A stretch of DNA of 64,000 bases from Pseudoxanthomonas sp. CF385 (GCF_900104255.1 NZ_FNKZ01000001.1:898001-962000), one strand, 5' to 3'; shown: positions 29,076 through 39,196, numbered from the stretch's first letter. Notes: generated from the sequence alone by a model not told the origin. Numbers and translations: made by a program.

Positions 29076-29408
29076 TCAGTGCGCCGCGGCTTTGGAGAAC
29101 AGCTGGATCACCAGCACCCCGGCGACGATCAGGCCCATCCCGATCATCGCCGGCAGATCCAGCGGCTGCTTCAGCACCACCCAGCCGATCAGCGCGATCA
29201 GCACGATGCCCGCGCCCGACCAGATGGCGTAGGCCACGCCGACGGGCACCGTCTTGAGGGTCAGCGACAGGAAGTAGAACGCCACGCCGTAACCGGCGGC
29301 GACCAGCAGCGACGGGCCCGTCCGGGTGAAGCCCTCGGAGGCTTTCAGGGCGCTGGTGGCGATGACCTCGGCGGCGATGGCCAGGGCGAGATAGACGTAG
29401 GCGTTCAT
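29076..29408 (-). CDS. SMR-family small multidrug exporter (EmrE/QacE type)
   Basis: 110 aa, four helices. The essential membrane Glu is at position 14 ([17 protein letters not shown]), and the Qac-type segment [20 protein letters not shown] is present. It probably exports lipophilic cations with protons as an antiparallel dimer. Distinct from the guanidinium-type Gdx at 61887, and no riboswitch lies upstream. Confidence 0.9.
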   Translation of the reverse strand: MNAYVYLALAIAAEVIATSALKASEGFTRTGPSLLVAAGYGVAFYFLSLTLKTVPVGVAYAIWSGAGIVLIALIGWVVLKQPLDLPAMIGMGLIVAGVLVIQLFSKAAAH

Positions 29409-29503
29409 GCGCGTGCACCCGATGACAGGGTGGCCAGCCTACTGCACGCAACGCTGAATCCCGGCTTGCCCTGCATCGTCGCGATGCAGGGCGGGGATGC
29501 AGG

Positions 29504-30430
29504 TCAGTCGACGAGGATGCCGGCGAGCTTCTGCAGCGCTTCGGCGTACTTCGCGCGCGTGCGCTCGATGACTTCGGCCGGCAGCGACGGGCCGGGCGCG
29601 GTCTTGTTCCAGTCCAGCGTTTCCAGGTAGTCGCGCACGAACTGCTTGTCGTAGCTGGGCGGGCTGGTGCCGACCTCGTACTGGTCCGCAGGCCAGTAGC
29701 GCGAGGAATCCGGCGTCAGCATCTCGTCCATGATGTAGAGCCGCCCGTCTTCGTCCGTACCGAACTCGAACTTGGTGTCGGCCAACAGGATGCCGCGCTC
29801 GGCCGCGAAATCGGCAGCGAAGCGGTAGATGCGCAGCGTGGCGTCGCGCACGCGCTCGGCCAGTTCGGCGCCGACGGTCTTCACCATGGCGTCGAAGTCG
29901 ATGTTCTCGTCGTGGTCGCCGACGGCGGCCTTGGTCGACGGGGTGAAGATCGGCTCGGCCAGCTTCTCGGCCTGGCGCAGGCCGTCGGGCAGTTCGATGC
30001 CACTGACCTTGCCGGTGCGCTGGTAATCCTTCCAGCCGCTGCCGATCAGGTAGCCGCGTGCGATGGCTTCCACCGGCACGGGCTTGAGCTTCTTCGTCAC
30101 CACCGCGCGCTTGGCGTACAGCGAGGCGTCCACGCCGGCGGGCAGCACCGAGGCGACGTCGATGCCGGTCAGGTGGTTGGGCATCAGGTGCGCCGTCTTG
30201 GCGAACCAGAAGTTCGAGATCTGGCAGAGCATTTCGCCCTTGCCGGGAATCGGGTCGGGCAGCACCACGTCGAACGCGGAAAGGCGATCGGTGGCCACCA
30301 TCAACAAACAGTCGCCGGCCGGAGCATCGGCAGGCAGGCGGTCGCGGGGCAGGTCGAACACGTCGCGGACCTTGCCGCGGTGGCGCAGGGTGAGGCCGGG
30401 CAGATCGGATTGGAGCAACGTCGTGGGCAC
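29504..30430 (-). CDS. purC: SAICAR synthetase
   Basis: 308 aa, ATP-dependent ligation of aspartate to CAIR in purine biosynthesis. [37 protein letters not shown] and [12 protein letters not shown] are the family signatures. Length matches the longer SAICAR synthetase form. Initiates at GTG 30430 with AAGGAG just upstream; frames further upstream are non-coding. Confidence 0.96.
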   Translation of the reverse strand: MPTTLLQSDLPGLTLRHRGKVRDVFDLPRDRLPADAPAGDCLLMVATDRLSAFDVVLPDPIPGKGEMLCQISNFWFAKTAHLMPNHLTGIDVASVLPAGVDASLYAKRAVVTKKLKPVPVEAIARGYLIGSGWKDYQRTGKVSGIELPDGLRQAEKLAEPIFTPSTKAAVGDHDENIDFDAMVKTVGAELAERVRDATLRIYRFAADFAAERGILLADTKFEFGTDEDGRLYIMDEMLTPDSSRYWPADQYEVGTSPPSYDKQFVRDYLETLDWNKTAPGPSLPAEVIERTRAKYAEALQKLAGILVD

Positions 30431-30628
30431 AAACACTCCTTCGGGAGTCCGGAAACCAGCGAGGCATACAGCGTCGTGGGGGCGTGCGGCAGGCCGTGCG
30501 CCCGTGCCCCGGGGCGGCCGTCTACCCGCGGGTGGCGGGGCCGGGTACCGGACCGGGCCGCGTAGTGTACGGCGCTTGGGGCCCGTATGTGCCGTAAAAT
30601 GGCGCGATTGCCGGAGAAGGCGGGCCGA

Positions 30629-30958
30629 ATGAAGCGCTGGTACGGAAAACTGCTGGGATTCGTGGCCGGTTGGCTGCTGATGCGCCATCCGTTGGGCGGC
30701 CTGGTGGGCCTGATCATCGGCCATGCCTTCGACGAGGACTGGTTCAAGCTCAGCCGCGACAACCCGTACCGCGTGTTCGACCTGACCAGCGACGCCAGCG
30801 ATGCCGAAGTCGACCAGGCCTATCGCCGGCTGATCTCGCAGTACCACCCCGACAAGATGGCCGGCGCCGCAGACGACCTGCGCCGCCAGGCCGAACAGAA
30901 AGCCGGCGAGATCAACGCCGCCTACGACCGCATCAAGACCCTGCGCAAGCGCAAGTGA
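30629..30958 (+). CDS. Membrane-anchored short J-domain protein (DjlA-like N-terminus, no TerB)
   Basis: 109 aa. An N-terminal helix with a Gly-rich face ([20 protein letters not shown]) resembles the DjlA membrane anchor. It is followed directly by a J domain with the HPD tripeptide at 73-75. The central TerB domain of DjlA is absent. It likely recruits DnaK to the inner membrane. Start MKRWYGK is chosen because it places the anchor at the N-terminus. rpe starts 8 bases after the stop. Confidence 0.82.
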   Translation: MKRWYGKLLGFVAGWLLMRHPLGGLVGLIIGHAFDEDWFKLSRDNPYRVFDLTSDASDAEVDQAYRRLISQYHPDKMAGAADDLRRQAEQKAGEINAAYDRIKTLRKRK

Positions 30959-30966
30959 GCCCCTCC

Positions 30967-31644
30967 ATGTCGAACTGCATCATCGCCCCGTCCATCCTGT
31001 CCGCGAACTTCGCCCGCCTGGGCGAGGAAGTCGACAACGTGCTGAAGGCCGGCGCCGACTGGGTGCACTTCGACGTGATGGACAACCACTACGTACCCAA
31101 CCTGACCATCGGCCCGATGGTGTGCAGCGCACTGCGCAAGCATGGCGTCACCGCGCCGATCGACGTGCACCTGATGGTGGAGCCGGTGGACCGGATCGTG
31201 CCGGATTTCGCCGAGGCCGGCGCCAGCATCATCAGCTTCCACCCGGAAGCGTCGAAGCACGTGCACCGCACGATCCAGCTGATCAAGTCGCTCGGTTGCA
31301 AGGCCGGCCTGGTGCTCAACCCGGGTACGCCGGTGGAGGTGCTGGACTGGGTGCTGCCGGAGCTCGACCTGGTGCTGCTGATGTCGGTGAACCCGGGCTT
31401 CGGCGGCCAGGCGTTCATCCCGTCGGCGCTGGACAAGCTGCGCGCGGTGCGCGCGATGATCGACAAGACCGGCAAGGACATCCGCCTGGAAATCGACGGC
31501 GGCGTGAAGGCCGACAACATCGGCCAGATCGCGGCGGCCGGTGCGGACGCCTTCGTCGCTGGTTCGGCGATCTTCAATGCACCGGACTACAAGGACGTGA
31601 TCGAGCGCATGCGCGCTGCGGTCGCCGAAGCGCGCGGCGCCTGA
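30967..31644 (+). CDS. rpe: Ribulose-phosphate 3-epimerase
   Basis: 225 aa TIM-barrel enzyme interconverting ribulose 5-phosphate and xylulose 5-phosphate. Signatures: [32 protein letters not shown] (metal and catalytic Asp), [23 protein letters not shown] and [10 protein letters not shown] (second catalytic Asp). Normal length. Confidence 0.97.
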   Translation: MSNCIIAPSILSANFARLGEEVDNVLKAGADWVHFDVMDNHYVPNLTIGPMVCSALRKHGVTAPIDVHLMVEPVDRIVPDFAEAGASIISFHPEASKHVHRTIQLIKSLGCKAGLVLNPGTPVEVLDWVLPELDLVLLMSVNPGFGGQAFIPSALDKLRAVRAMIDKTGKDIRLEIDGGVKADNIGQIAAAGADAFVAGSAIFNAPDYKDVIERMRAAVAEARGA

Positions 31645-31786
31645 AAAAGCAGAAGGGCGATGGCCTGCGCCACCGCCCCGGAAAAATTGGAGGCTGATCC
31701 TGCCTCCGCCCGTCGTCCCTGCTATGGCCTTCCACGTTACGGATCATCTGTGACGGGAAGATGACGGCGCCCCCGGCTCGGGCTCT

Positions 31787-31883
31787 TGTGGGAGCGACGC
31801 GAGTCGCGAGTTTTCCCGCCAGCCAGCGCGATCCCAATACCGGGAAGGGCGGGAAGATGTTCGCGACTCACGTCGCTCCCACA
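31787..31883. repeat. REP-like inverted repeat, second copy
   Basis: Arms 31787-31809 and 31861-31883 (23 bases, one mismatch) start and end with TGTGGGAGCGACG and its complement, matching the pair at 3543-3609 but with a longer 51-base loop. It fills most of the 279-base gap between rpe and the lipid-kinase gene, the rest of which shows only a small GGAGGC/GCCTCC hairpin near 31689-31708. Confidence 0.8.
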
Positions 31884-31923
31884 CCCGCACCCGCTATCCT
31901 CGCGCATCCCCAAGGAAACTCCC

Positions 31924-32850
31924 ATGTCCGCACCCCGCTGGCGCCTGATCCTCAATGGAAAATCCGCCGGCGACGACGCCCTGCGCGAGGCCGTGGGCAC
32001 GATGCGCGAGGCGGGCATCGCGTTGGACGTGCGCGTCACCTGGGAAGACGGCGATGCCGAGCGCTATGTCGCCGAGGCCATCGCCGATGGCGTGGACACG
32101 GTGATCGCGGCCGGCGGCGACGGCACTTTGAGCGAAGTGGCGACCACGCTGGCGCATCGGGATGAAGCCGCCGAGGCGCTGCCCTCGCTGGGTCTGCTTC
32201 CCATGGGGACCGCGAACGATTTCGCCACGGCGGCCGGCATTCCCGAAGACCCACTGCCCGCCCTGCAGTTGGTTCGCGACGCGGCCGCCGTGCCGCTCGA
32301 CCTGCTGCGCATCGACGCCGACGACGGCACCCACTGGTGCGCGAACCTGGCCAGCGGCGGCTTCGGCACCGAGGTGACCGTGGAAACGGATGAGGGCCTG
32401 AAAAAGATGCTCGGCGGTCTGGCATACCTGATCACAGGCATCGCCAAGCTCGGGCGCATCGAACCCGTGCGCGCCCGGGTGCGTGGCCCGGCGTTCGAGT
32501 GGGAAGGCGATTTCATCGCCCTCGGTCTCGGCAACGGGCGGCAGGCCGGCGGCGGCCAGGCCTTGTGCCCGGACGCGTGGGTCGACGACGGACAGCTGGA
32601 CCTGACCATCGTCCCCGAGCTGTCGGGCGAGGTCGCCGCGACCGTCGGCACGCTGGTCAAGGACGGCAAGCACGCCGCCCTGGACCGGGTGGCCGTGCGG
32701 ACGCGATTGACCTCGGTGGAACTGACCGCCGAGGCGCCGTTCACGCTCAATCTGGACGGCGAACCGGTGCAGTCGCGGCGCTTCCGCGTGGACTGCGTGC
32801 CGGGCCGGGTCCGCATGCACCTGCCGGCCGATTGCCCCTTGCGGAGGTAG
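31924..32850 (+). CDS. yegS: YegS-like lipid/diacylglycerol kinase
   Basis: 308 aa. The nucleotide-binding GGDGT motif lies in [12 protein letters not shown], with [15 protein letters not shown] and the C-terminal [10 protein letters not shown] typical of the DAG-kinase catalytic fold. The family phosphorylates lipids such as phosphatidylglycerol or diacylglycerol at the inner membrane. Start MSAPRWRL has GGAAAC upstream. Confidence 0.9.
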   Translation: MSAPRWRLILNGKSAGDDALREAVGTMREAGIALDVRVTWEDGDAERYVAEAIADGVDTVIAAGGDGTLSEVATTLAHRDEAAEALPSLGLLPMGTANDFATAAGIPEDPLPALQLVRDAAAVPLDLLRIDADDGTHWCANLASGGFGTEVTVETDEGLKKMLGGLAYLITGIAKLGRIEPVRARVRGPAFEWEGDFIALGLGNGRQAGGGQALCPDAWVDDGQLDLTIVPELSGEVAATVGTLVKDGKHAALDRVAVRTRLTSVELTAEAPFTLNLDGEPVQSRRFRVDCVPGRVRMHLPADCPLRR

Positions 32851-32898
32851 GTCCGCGCCGGCTGGCCGGTGGGGCCGGGCATCGGGTAGAGTAGAGCG

Positions 32899-33045
32899 GT
32901 GTCCCACCCCACGCGCCCGCTTTCCAAACTTTCCGCACGCCGCAGCTGGCGATGGTGGCCCGTAGCCGTCGCCCGCCCCGCCACCGCGTCCCGGAAGGAA
33001 AGCCCGCTTGATCTCGCACGACCAGTTCCAGCAGTTCGCTGCTGA
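32899..33045 (+). promoter_or_regulatory. Probable Trp-rich leader peptide and attenuator region upstream of trpE
   Basis: A 48-codon frame starts at GTG 32899 and holds Trp-Arg-Trp-Trp at codons 17-20 (32947-32958). It ends at TGA 33043-33045, 38 bases inside trpE in another frame. The Trp codons lie in and just after the 5' arm of a hairpin, GGCGATGG (32948-32955) with CCGTCGCC (32966-32973). A ribosome stalled for Trp-tRNA would open this hairpin just before the trpE ribosome site. No U-tract terminator follows, so control at translation is more likely than classical termination. TAGAGT repeats near 32886-32896 may be -10 elements. Confidence 0.55.
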
Positions 33046-34480
33046 AGGCCACAGCCGCATCCCCGTTGTCCGTGAAGTGCTGTCCGACCTGGACACGCCG
33101 CTTTCGGTCTACCTGAAACTCGCCGACGCGCCGCATACCTACCTGTTCGAGTCGGTGGAAGGCGGCGAGCGTTTCGGCCGCTATTCCATCATCGGCCTGC
33201 CCGTGCGCCGCGTGGCCACCTTTCGGGGCCACACCTTGCAGGTCCACGACCATGGCGACCTGGTCGAGACGCGCGACGTCGCCGACCCTTTCGCCGAAGT
33301 CGAAGCGCTGCGTGCCGCCTACAGGGTGCCGAAGCTCGAAGGTCTGCCCGGGTTCACCGGCGGCCTGGTCGGCTGGTTCGGCTTCGAATGCATCGGTTAC
33401 ATCGAACCGCGGCTGGCGACCGGCGAGAAGCCCGATGAACTCGGCACGCCCGATATCCTGCTGATGCTGTCGGAAGAGGTCGCGGTCTTCGACAATCTCA
33501 AGGGCCGGCTTTACCTGATCGTGCACGCCGATCCGCGCGAGCCCGACGCGTGGGACGCGGCGCAGGCACGGCTGGACGCGTTGACCGCCAAGCTGCGCCA
33601 GCCCGGTTCGTACCCCACGCCGATCACCCGCGACGTGCTGGACGAAAGCCACTTCGTCTCCGGTTTCACCCACGACGGTTTCATCGCCGCGGTCGAGCAG
33701 TCGAAGGAATACATCCGCGCCGGCGATATCTTCCAGGTGGTGCTCAGCCAGCGGCTGAGCGTGCCATTCAATGCGCGTCCGGTGGACGTCTATCGCGCGC
33801 TGCGCGCGCTGAATCCGTCGCCGTACATGTACTTCCTTGATGTCGGGGATGTGCAGGTGGTGGGTTCCTCGCCGGAAATCCTCGTGCGACTGGAGCAGGG
33901 CGAGGTCACGGTCCGCCCGATCGCCGGCACGCGCCCGCGCGGCAAGACCCACGACGAGGATCTGGCGCTGGAAGCCGAGCTGCTGGCCGATCCCAAGGAG
34001 CGCGCCGAGCACCTGATGCTGATCGATCTGGGTCGCAACGATACCGGTCGCGTGTCGGAAGCCGGCACCGTGCAGGTCGGCGAGCAGTTCGTCATCGAAC
34101 GCTACAGCCACGTCATGCACATCGTCAGCGAAGTCACGGGCAAACTGCTGCCCGGCCTGAGCTACGCCGACGTGCTGCGCGCGACGTTCCCGGCAGGCAC
34201 CGTCAGCGGCGCGCCGAAGATCCGTGCACTGGAAGTGATCCGCGAGCTGGAGCCGATCAAGCGCAATGTCTATGCCGGCAGCATCGGCTACATCGGCTGG
34301 CACGGCGACGCCGACACCGCCATCGCCATCCGTACCGCCGTCATCAAGGACGGCCGACTGCACGTGCAGGCCGGTGCCGGCATCGTCTACGACTCTGACC
34401 CCGAGAAGGAATGGGACGAGACGATGAACAAGGGCCGCGCCCTGTTCCGCGCGGTCGCCGAAGCGGCGAAGGGGTTGTGA
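33008..34480 (+). CDS. trpE: Anthranilate synthase component I
   Basis: 490 aa chorismate-utilising enzyme; with TrpG it makes anthranilate from chorismate. The feedback-inhibition motif region LESVEGG-like (LFESVEGGERFGRYSIIG), and the catalytic IAGTRPRGKTHDEDLALEAELL, LIDLGRNDTGRV and AGTVSGAPKIRALEVI are all present. Initiates at TTG with GGAAGGAA upstream; MISHDQFQQF fits known xanthomonad TrpE. Its stop overlaps the next ATG (TGATG). Confidence 0.96.
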   Translation: MISHDQFQQFAAEGHSRIPVVREVLSDLDTPLSVYLKLADAPHTYLFESVEGGERFGRYSIIGLPVRRVATFRGHTLQVHDHGDLVETRDVADPFAEVEALRAAYRVPKLEGLPGFTGGLVGWFGFECIGYIEPRLATGEKPDELGTPDILLMLSEEVAVFDNLKGRLYLIVHADPREPDAWDAAQARLDALTAKLRQPGSYPTPITRDVLDESHFVSGFTHDGFIAAVEQSKEYIRAGDIFQVVLSQRLSVPFNARPVDVYRALRALNPSPYMYFLDVGDVQVVGSSPEILVRLEQGEVTVRPIAGTRPRGKTHDEDLALEAELLADPKERAEHLMLIDLGRNDTGRVSEAGTVQVGEQFVIERYSHVMHIVSEVTGKLLPGLSYADVLRATFPAGTVSGAPKIRALEVIRELEPIKRNVYAGSIGYIGWHGDADTAIAIRTAVIKDGRLHVQAGAGIVYDSDPEKEWDETMNKGRALFRAVAEAAKGL

Positions 34481-35571
34481 TGGAGGTCGCGACCGACAAC
34501 GCCAGGATCAGCCTGCGCAACGACTACAGCGAGGGCGCGCATCCGCGCCTGCTGCAGGCCCTGGCCGTGGCGAGCGCCGAAGTCAATCGCGGTTACGGTC
34601 TCGACGTCCACAGCGCCCGCGCTGCCGCGCTGATCCGCGACCGCCTGGGTCGCGACGCCGACATCCATTTTCTCGCCGGCGGCACCCAGACCAATCTCGT
34701 TGCCCTGGCCGCATTCCTGCGTCCCCACGAAGCGGTGATCGCGCCGGCCAGCGGCCATATCGCCACGCACGAAACCGGTGCCATCGAGGCCAGCGGCCAC
34801 AAGGTGCTGACGGTCGCCACGCCGGACGGCAAGCTGAGCCCGGCGCTGGTCGGGCCCTGCGTGGACGGTCACGCCGGCGAACACATGGTGAAGCCGCGAG
34901 TGGTCTACATCTCCAATTCCACCGAATGGGGTACAGTCTACAGCGCGGCGGAACTGCAGGCGCTGGGCGTGTTCTGCCGCGACCGCGACCTGCTGCTCTA
35001 CGTCGATGGCGCGCGGCTTGCATCAGCGCTGACGACGCCGGGCAATGACGTGGATCTGGCGCTGCTGTCGACCGAGGCCGACGCGTTCTACATCGGCGGC
35101 ACCAAGAACGGCGCGCTGCTGGGCGAAGCCCTGGTGATCGTGAACCCCATGCTGCGCGCCGACTTCCGCCACATCATCAAGCAGCGCGGCGCAATGCTGG
35201 CCAAGGGCATGGCGGTCGGCGCGCAGTTCGAGGCGCTGTTCGAAGACGGGCTGTACTTCGTGCTGGCGACGCACGCGAATGCCATGGCCGACCGGTTGCG
35301 GGAGATCCTGCACCAGGCCGGCGTGCCGCTGGCCGTCGACTCGCCCAGCAACCAGGTGTTCCCGGTGCTGCCGGACGCGGTGGTCGAGCGCCTGCAGCAG
35401 TACGTCGAGTTCGAAACCTGGGAGCGGCGTGGCGATGGCAGCACGGTGATCCGGCTGATGACGTCGTGGGCGACGCCGGAGTCCGACATCGAAGCGTTCG
35501 CCGCGACCTTTTCCTCGCTTTATCCGGCAAGTCCGGCCGCGACGGCCGCCCCGCAGGCACAAGGAGCCTGA
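34480..35571 (+). CDS. Low-specificity L-threonine aldolase-like PLP enzyme
   Basis: 363 aa fold-type I PLP enzyme. The Schiff-base lysine is K209 in IGGTKNGALLGE, the phosphate-binding region is AGGTQTN, and the pyridine-N Asp lies in LYVDGARLASAL. The family cleaves threonine/allo-threonine to glycine and acetaldehyde. It sits between trpE and trpG, overlapping trpE by one base, so it is co-translated with tryptophan genes without an obvious pathway role. Confidence 0.88.
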   Translation: MEVATDNARISLRNDYSEGAHPRLLQALAVASAEVNRGYGLDVHSARAAALIRDRLGRDADIHFLAGGTQTNLVALAAFLRPHEAVIAPASGHIATHETGAIEASGHKVLTVATPDGKLSPALVGPCVDGHAGEHMVKPRVVYISNSTEWGTVYSAAELQALGVFCRDRDLLLYVDGARLASALTTPGNDVDLALLSTEADAFYIGGTKNGALLGEALVIVNPMLRADFRHIIKQRGAMLAKGMAVGAQFEALFEDGLYFVLATHANAMADRLREILHQAGVPLAVDSPSNQVFPVLPDAVVERLQQYVEFETWERRGDGSTVIRLMTSWATPESDIEAFAATFSSLYPASPAATAAPQAQGA

Positions 35572-35574
35572 GCG

Positions 35575-36153
35575 ATGCTGTTGATGATCGACAACTACGA
35601 CAGCTTCACCTACAACCTCGTGCAGTACCTGCAGTCGCTGGGCGCCGAGGTGAAGGTGGTGCGCAATGATGCGATGACGGTGGACGAGATCGCGAAGCTC
35701 GCGCCCGAGCGCATCGTCATTTCGCCTGGCCCATGCACCCCGAACGAGGCCGGCGTCTCGCTGGAGATCATCGAGCGGCTGGGCGCCACCACGCCGATCC
35801 TCGGCGTGTGCCTGGGCCACCAGAGTCTCGGGCAGGCGTACGGCGGCAACGTCATCCGCGCGGGCCGCATCATGCATGGCAAGACGTCGCGCATCCGCCA
35901 TGAGGGCAAGGGCGTCTTTGCCGGGTTGCCGGATGCCTACGAGGCCACGCGCTACCACTCGCTGGTGGTGGAGCGCAGCAGCCTGCCGGACGCACTGGAA
36001 GTCACCGCCTGGACCGAGAACGAGGACGGCAGCTTCGAGGAGATCATGGGGCTGCGCCATCGCCAGTTCCCGGTGGAAGGCGTGCAGTTCCACCCGGAGT
36101 CGATCCTGACCGAGCATGGGCACGCCCTGCTGAAGAACTTTCTCGAACGATGA
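35575..36153 (+). CDS. trpG: Anthranilate synthase component II (glutamine amidotransferase)
   Basis: 192 aa class I amidotransferase supplying ammonia to TrpE. The catalytic triad is visible: Cys79 in [10 protein letters not shown], and the His/Glu of [14 protein letters not shown]-terminal [18 protein letters not shown] is diagnostic. Starts 3 bases after the threonine aldolase stop. Confidence 0.97.
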   Translation: MLLMIDNYDSFTYNLVQYLQSLGAEVKVVRNDAMTVDEIAKLAPERIVISPGPCTPNEAGVSLEIIERLGATTPILGVCLGHQSLGQAYGGNVIRAGRIMHGKTSRIRHEGKGVFAGLPDAYEATRYHSLVVERSSLPDALEVTAWTENEDGSFEEIMGLRHRQFPVEGVQFHPESILTEHGHALLKNFLER

Positions 36154-36210
36154 CGTAGGGCGGGCCTTGGCCCGCCATCGTCACGCCGGTGGGCCAAGGC
36201 CCACCCTACG
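36154..36210. repeat. GTAGGGYGGGCC-type inverted repeat pair
   Basis: The unit CGTAGGGCGGGCCTTGGCCC continues through GCC (36154-36176) and reappears inverted, with one change, at 36188-36210. Each unit is itself palindromic (GGGCCTTGGCCC). It belongs to a different REP family from the TGTGGGAGCGACG type. It fills the trpG-trpD gap, where it could separate their expression. Confidence 0.8.
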
Positions 36211-36218
36211 GAGCCTCC

Positions 36219-37262
36219 ATGCCACTGACCCCTCAAGAAGCCCTGCAGCGCACCATCGAGCACCGCGAGATCTTCCACGACGAGATGGTGGACCTGATGC
36301 GCCAGATCATGCGCGGCGACGTGTCGCCGACGATGACGGCGGCCATCCTGACCGGGTTGCGCGTGAAGAAGGAGACCGTCGGCGAGATCGCCGGCGCCGC
36401 CACCGTGATGCGCGAGTTCTCGCGTACCGTCGACGTCCCGGACCGCGCGCATCTGGTCGATATCGTCGGAACGGGGGGCGACGGCTCCCACACGTTCAAC
36501 ATCTCCACCTGTTCGATGTTCGTGGCGGCCGCCGCAGGCGCCAAGATCGCCAAGCACGGCAACCGCAGCGTGTCGTCGAAGTCGGGTAGCGCCGACGTGC
36601 TGGAGGCGCTTGGCGTGAACATCGAGCTGCAGCCCGACCAGGTCGCGCAATCGATCGCAAAGGCCGGCATCGGTTTCATGTACGCGCCCGTCCACCATCC
36701 CGCCATGAAGGTCGTCGCCCCGGTGCGACGCGAGATGGGCGTGCGCACCATCTTCAACATCCTGGGCCCGCTGACCAATCCTGCCGGTGCGCCCAGCATC
36801 CTGATGGGCGTCTTCCACCCGGATCTGGTCGGCATCCAGGCGCGCGTGCTGCAGGAACTGGGCGCCGAGCGTGCGCTCGTGGTCTGGGGCCGCGACGGGA
36901 TGGATGAGCTGTCGCTCGGTGCAGGCACGCTCGTCGGCGAACTGCGCGACGGCCAGGTGCGCGAGTACGAACTGCACCCGGAGGACTTCGGCATCGCCAT
37001 GGCCGCCAGCCGCAACCTGCGCGTAGGCGATGCGGCCGAGTCGAAGGCGATGCTGCTGGGCGTGCTCGACAACCGGCCCGGACCGGCGCGCGAGATCGTC
37101 GTGCTCAACGCCGGCGCGGCGCTGTACGTGGCCGGCGTGGCGGAGAGCATCGAGGCCGGCATCGCCGCCTCGCGCGAAGCGATCGCCAGCGGCAAGGCCC
37201 TGGAACGGCTTCAGCATTTCGTCGCCACGACCCAGGCGCTGGCAAAACAGGGAGTGCACTGA
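36219..37262 (+). CDS. trpD: Anthranilate phosphoribosyltransferase
   Basis: 347 aa. Transfers phosphoribose from PRPP to anthranilate. The PRPP-binding GTGGDGS is at 84-90, with [21 protein letters not shown] and [12 protein letters not shown] following. The start MPLTPQEAL is preferred because the longer frame extends into the upstream repeat. Confidence 0.97.
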   Translation: MPLTPQEALQRTIEHREIFHDEMVDLMRQIMRGDVSPTMTAAILTGLRVKKETVGEIAGAATVMREFSRTVDVPDRAHLVDIVGTGGDGSHTFNISTCSMFVAAAAGAKIAKHGNRSVSSKSGSADVLEALGVNIELQPDQVAQSIAKAGIGFMYAPVHHPAMKVVAPVRREMGVRTIFNILGPLTNPAGAPSILMGVFHPDLVGIQARVLQELGAERALVVWGRDGMDELSLGAGTLVGELRDGQVREYELHPEDFGIAMAASRNLRVGDAAESKAMLLGVLDNRPGPAREIVVLNAGAALYVAGVAESIEAGIAASREAIASGKALERLQHFVATTQALAKQGVH

Positions 37263-37263
37263 C

Positions 37264-37623
37264 ATGGCCGCCAGCGGATTCGCCAGCCTGCCCAAACCAC
37301 CGTACTACGCGGTGATCTTTTCATCGCTGCGCAACGCGCAGGACGATGCCGGCTATGGGGCCATGGCCGAACGCATGGTCGAACTGGCCCAGCAGCAACC
37401 CGGCTTCCTCGGCGTGGAGTCCACCCGCGGCGCCGACGGCTTCGGCATCACCGTGGCCTATTGGGAGAGCGAGGCGTCCATCCTCGCCTGGCGGCAGCAT
37501 GCCGAACACACCGCGGCGCGCGAGCAGGGCCGGCGGGACTGGTACGACCACTTCGAACTGCGGGTCGCCAAGGTCGAGCGGGCCTACGGCTGGGACCGCG
37601 CAGCGGCCGAACGGCGCGGATAG
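37264..37623 (+). CDS. Antibiotic biosynthesis monooxygenase (ABM)-domain protein
   Basis: 119 aa ferredoxin-like fold. YYAVIFSSLRN, PGFLGVESTRGADG and ITVAYWESEASILAWRQHAEH form the ABM-domain pattern. Such proteins are small haem-degrading or quinol oxygenases, or oxygen-independent relatives. It starts 1 base after trpD and lies before trpC, another unrelated insertion in the trp cluster. Function unknown. Confidence 0.85.
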   Translation: MAASGFASLPKPPYYAVIFSSLRNAQDDAGYGAMAERMVELAQQQPGFLGVESTRGADGFGITVAYWESEASILAWRQHAEHTAAREQGRRDWYDHFELRVAKVERAYGWDRAAAERRG

Positions 37624-37670
37624 TGCGAAAATGAGGGTCCCGCACAGGCGGGCACCCGCCTGAGGACTGC

Positions 37671-38465
37671 ATGAGCGACATCCTGACCACCATCCTCGCC
37701 CGCAAGGCGGACGAGATCGCCGAACGCAGCGCCCGCGTGCCGCTGGCCGACCTGCGCTCGCGCGCCGAGGATGCGCCGCCCACGCGCGGCTTCGCCGATG
37801 CGCTCAACGCGATGATCGCGCAGGGCGACCCGGCGGTGATCGCCGAGGTGAAGAAGGCCAGCCCCTCCAAGGGCGTCATCCGCCCGGATTTCAGGCCCGC
37901 CGACATCGCGGTCAGTTACGAGTTCGGCGGCGCGGCCTGCCTGTCGGTGCTCACGGACGTCGACTTCTTCCAGGGCGCCGACGACTACCTGCGCCAGGCG
38001 CGCGAGGCGTGCACGCTGCCCGTACTGCGCAAGGACTTCACCGTCGATCCCTACCAGGTGTATGAGGCGCGCGTGCTGGGCGCCGACTGCATCCTGCTGA
38101 TCGTCTCCGCACTGGACGACGGCCAGCTGGTCGATCTGTCCGGCCTGGCGCTGCAACTCGGCATGGACGTGCTGGTGGAAGTGCACGACATCGACGAGCT
38201 CGAGCGCGCGCTGCAGGTGCCGGTCCCGCTGGTCGGCATCAACAACCGCAACCTGCGCACCTTCGAAGTCACCCTGGAGACGACGCTGGCGATGAAGGAC
38301 GCGGTGCCCAAAGACCGCCTGCTGGTCACCGAGAGCGGCATCGTCGTGCCGGACGACGTGGCGAAGATGCGGGCTGCTGGCGTGAATGCGTTCCTGGTCG
38401 GTGAGACCTTCATGCGGGCGGAAGAACCCGGCGAGGCGCTGCGTCAGCTATTCTTCGCAGCATGA
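37671..38465 (+). CDS. trpC: Indole-3-glycerol-phosphate synthase
   Basis: 264 aa TIM barrel, closing the indole ring. Signatures: [65 protein letters not shown] and VTESGI. Monofunctional, not fused to TrpF. Overlaps the HAD gene by 4 bases (ATGA). Confidence 0.97.
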   Translation: MSDILTTILARKADEIAERSARVPLADLRSRAEDAPPTRGFADALNAMIAQGDPAVIAEVKKASPSKGVIRPDFRPADIAVSYEFGGAACLSVLTDVDFFQGADDYLRQAREACTLPVLRKDFTVDPYQVYEARVLGADCILLIVSALDDGQLVDLSGLALQLGMDVLVEVHDIDELERALQVPVPLVGINNRNLRTFEVTLETTLAMKDAVPKDRLLVTESGIVVPDDVAKMRAAGVNAFLVGETFMRAEEPGEALRQLFFAA

Positions 38466-39184
38466 CGGACACGCCTTATCCCGCGCCGCGCCCGGACGCC
38501 CCGGTCGTGGTCTTCGATTTCGATCACACGCTGTACGACGGCGACTCCGGCGGACACTTGGTCAGCTGGCTGATCAAGCGCAACCCACTGCGGGCCGCGG
38601 TGGCGATCGCCGCGTCGATCGTCCTGGGCCCCATGGTGGCTTTCCTGCCCACGCGCCGGCGCGGGATTTCCGGGTACATCTGGATCGGCACCTTCGGCCT
38701 GCACGGTCGCCGCAGCTTCGATGCCCTGATCGATCAGTACGTGGACACGCACCGCGACGAGGTGCAGCAGCGCCTGCTGCCCCACGCGCTGGAGGTCTTC
38801 CGCGAGCATCGTGCGACCGGCGATCGCGTCGTCGTGGCCACGGGCGCGCCGCCTGAGCTCGCGCGCGCCATCCTCAGCTTCGTCGCCCACGAGGATGTGC
38901 CCGTCATCGGTACCGCCGTGGGACCACGGCTGGGCGCGGTGGTGGCCACGCGCCACTGCCATAACGAAGAGAAGATGCGGATGCTGCGCGAGCGCGGCTA
39001 CGGCGAGATCGCAGTAGCGTATTCGGACAGCAGTGCGGACCTGCCGCTGCTGAAGGCGGCCCGCGCACCGGTCGTGGTCAATCCGAAGCCGGGGCGCGTG
39101 GAGATGTTCAGGCGGGTGCTGCCGCCCGGCACGCCGATCCTCAACTGGGGCTGCAAGGAGCGGGGCGGGGCAGCGAACCGCTGA
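38462..39184 (+). CDS. HAD-superfamily (subclass IB) phosphatase
   Basis: 240 aa. Motif I is [13 protein letters not shown] (nucleophile and acid Asp), motif [12 protein letters not shown] and motif [13 protein letters not shown]. The cap region contains two hydrophobic stretches around 45-65. It belongs to the HAD-IB group related to SerB and to phosphatidylglycerophosphate or N-acylneuraminate phosphatases. Substrate unknown. Translationally coupled to trpC. Confidence 0.87.
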   Translation: MTDTPYPAPRPDAPVVVFDFDHTLYDGDSGGHLVSWLIKRNPLRAAVAIAASIVLGPMVAFLPTRRRGISGYIWIGTFGLHGRRSFDALIDQYVDTHRDEVQQRLLPHALEVFREHRATGDRVVVATGAPPELARAILSFVAHEDVPVIGTAVGPRLGAVVATRHCHNEEKMRMLRERGYGEIAVAYSDSSADLPLLKAARAPVVVNPKPGRVEMFRRVLPPGTPILNWGCKERGGAANR

Positions 39185-39196
39185 CCGCCCGTCGCA

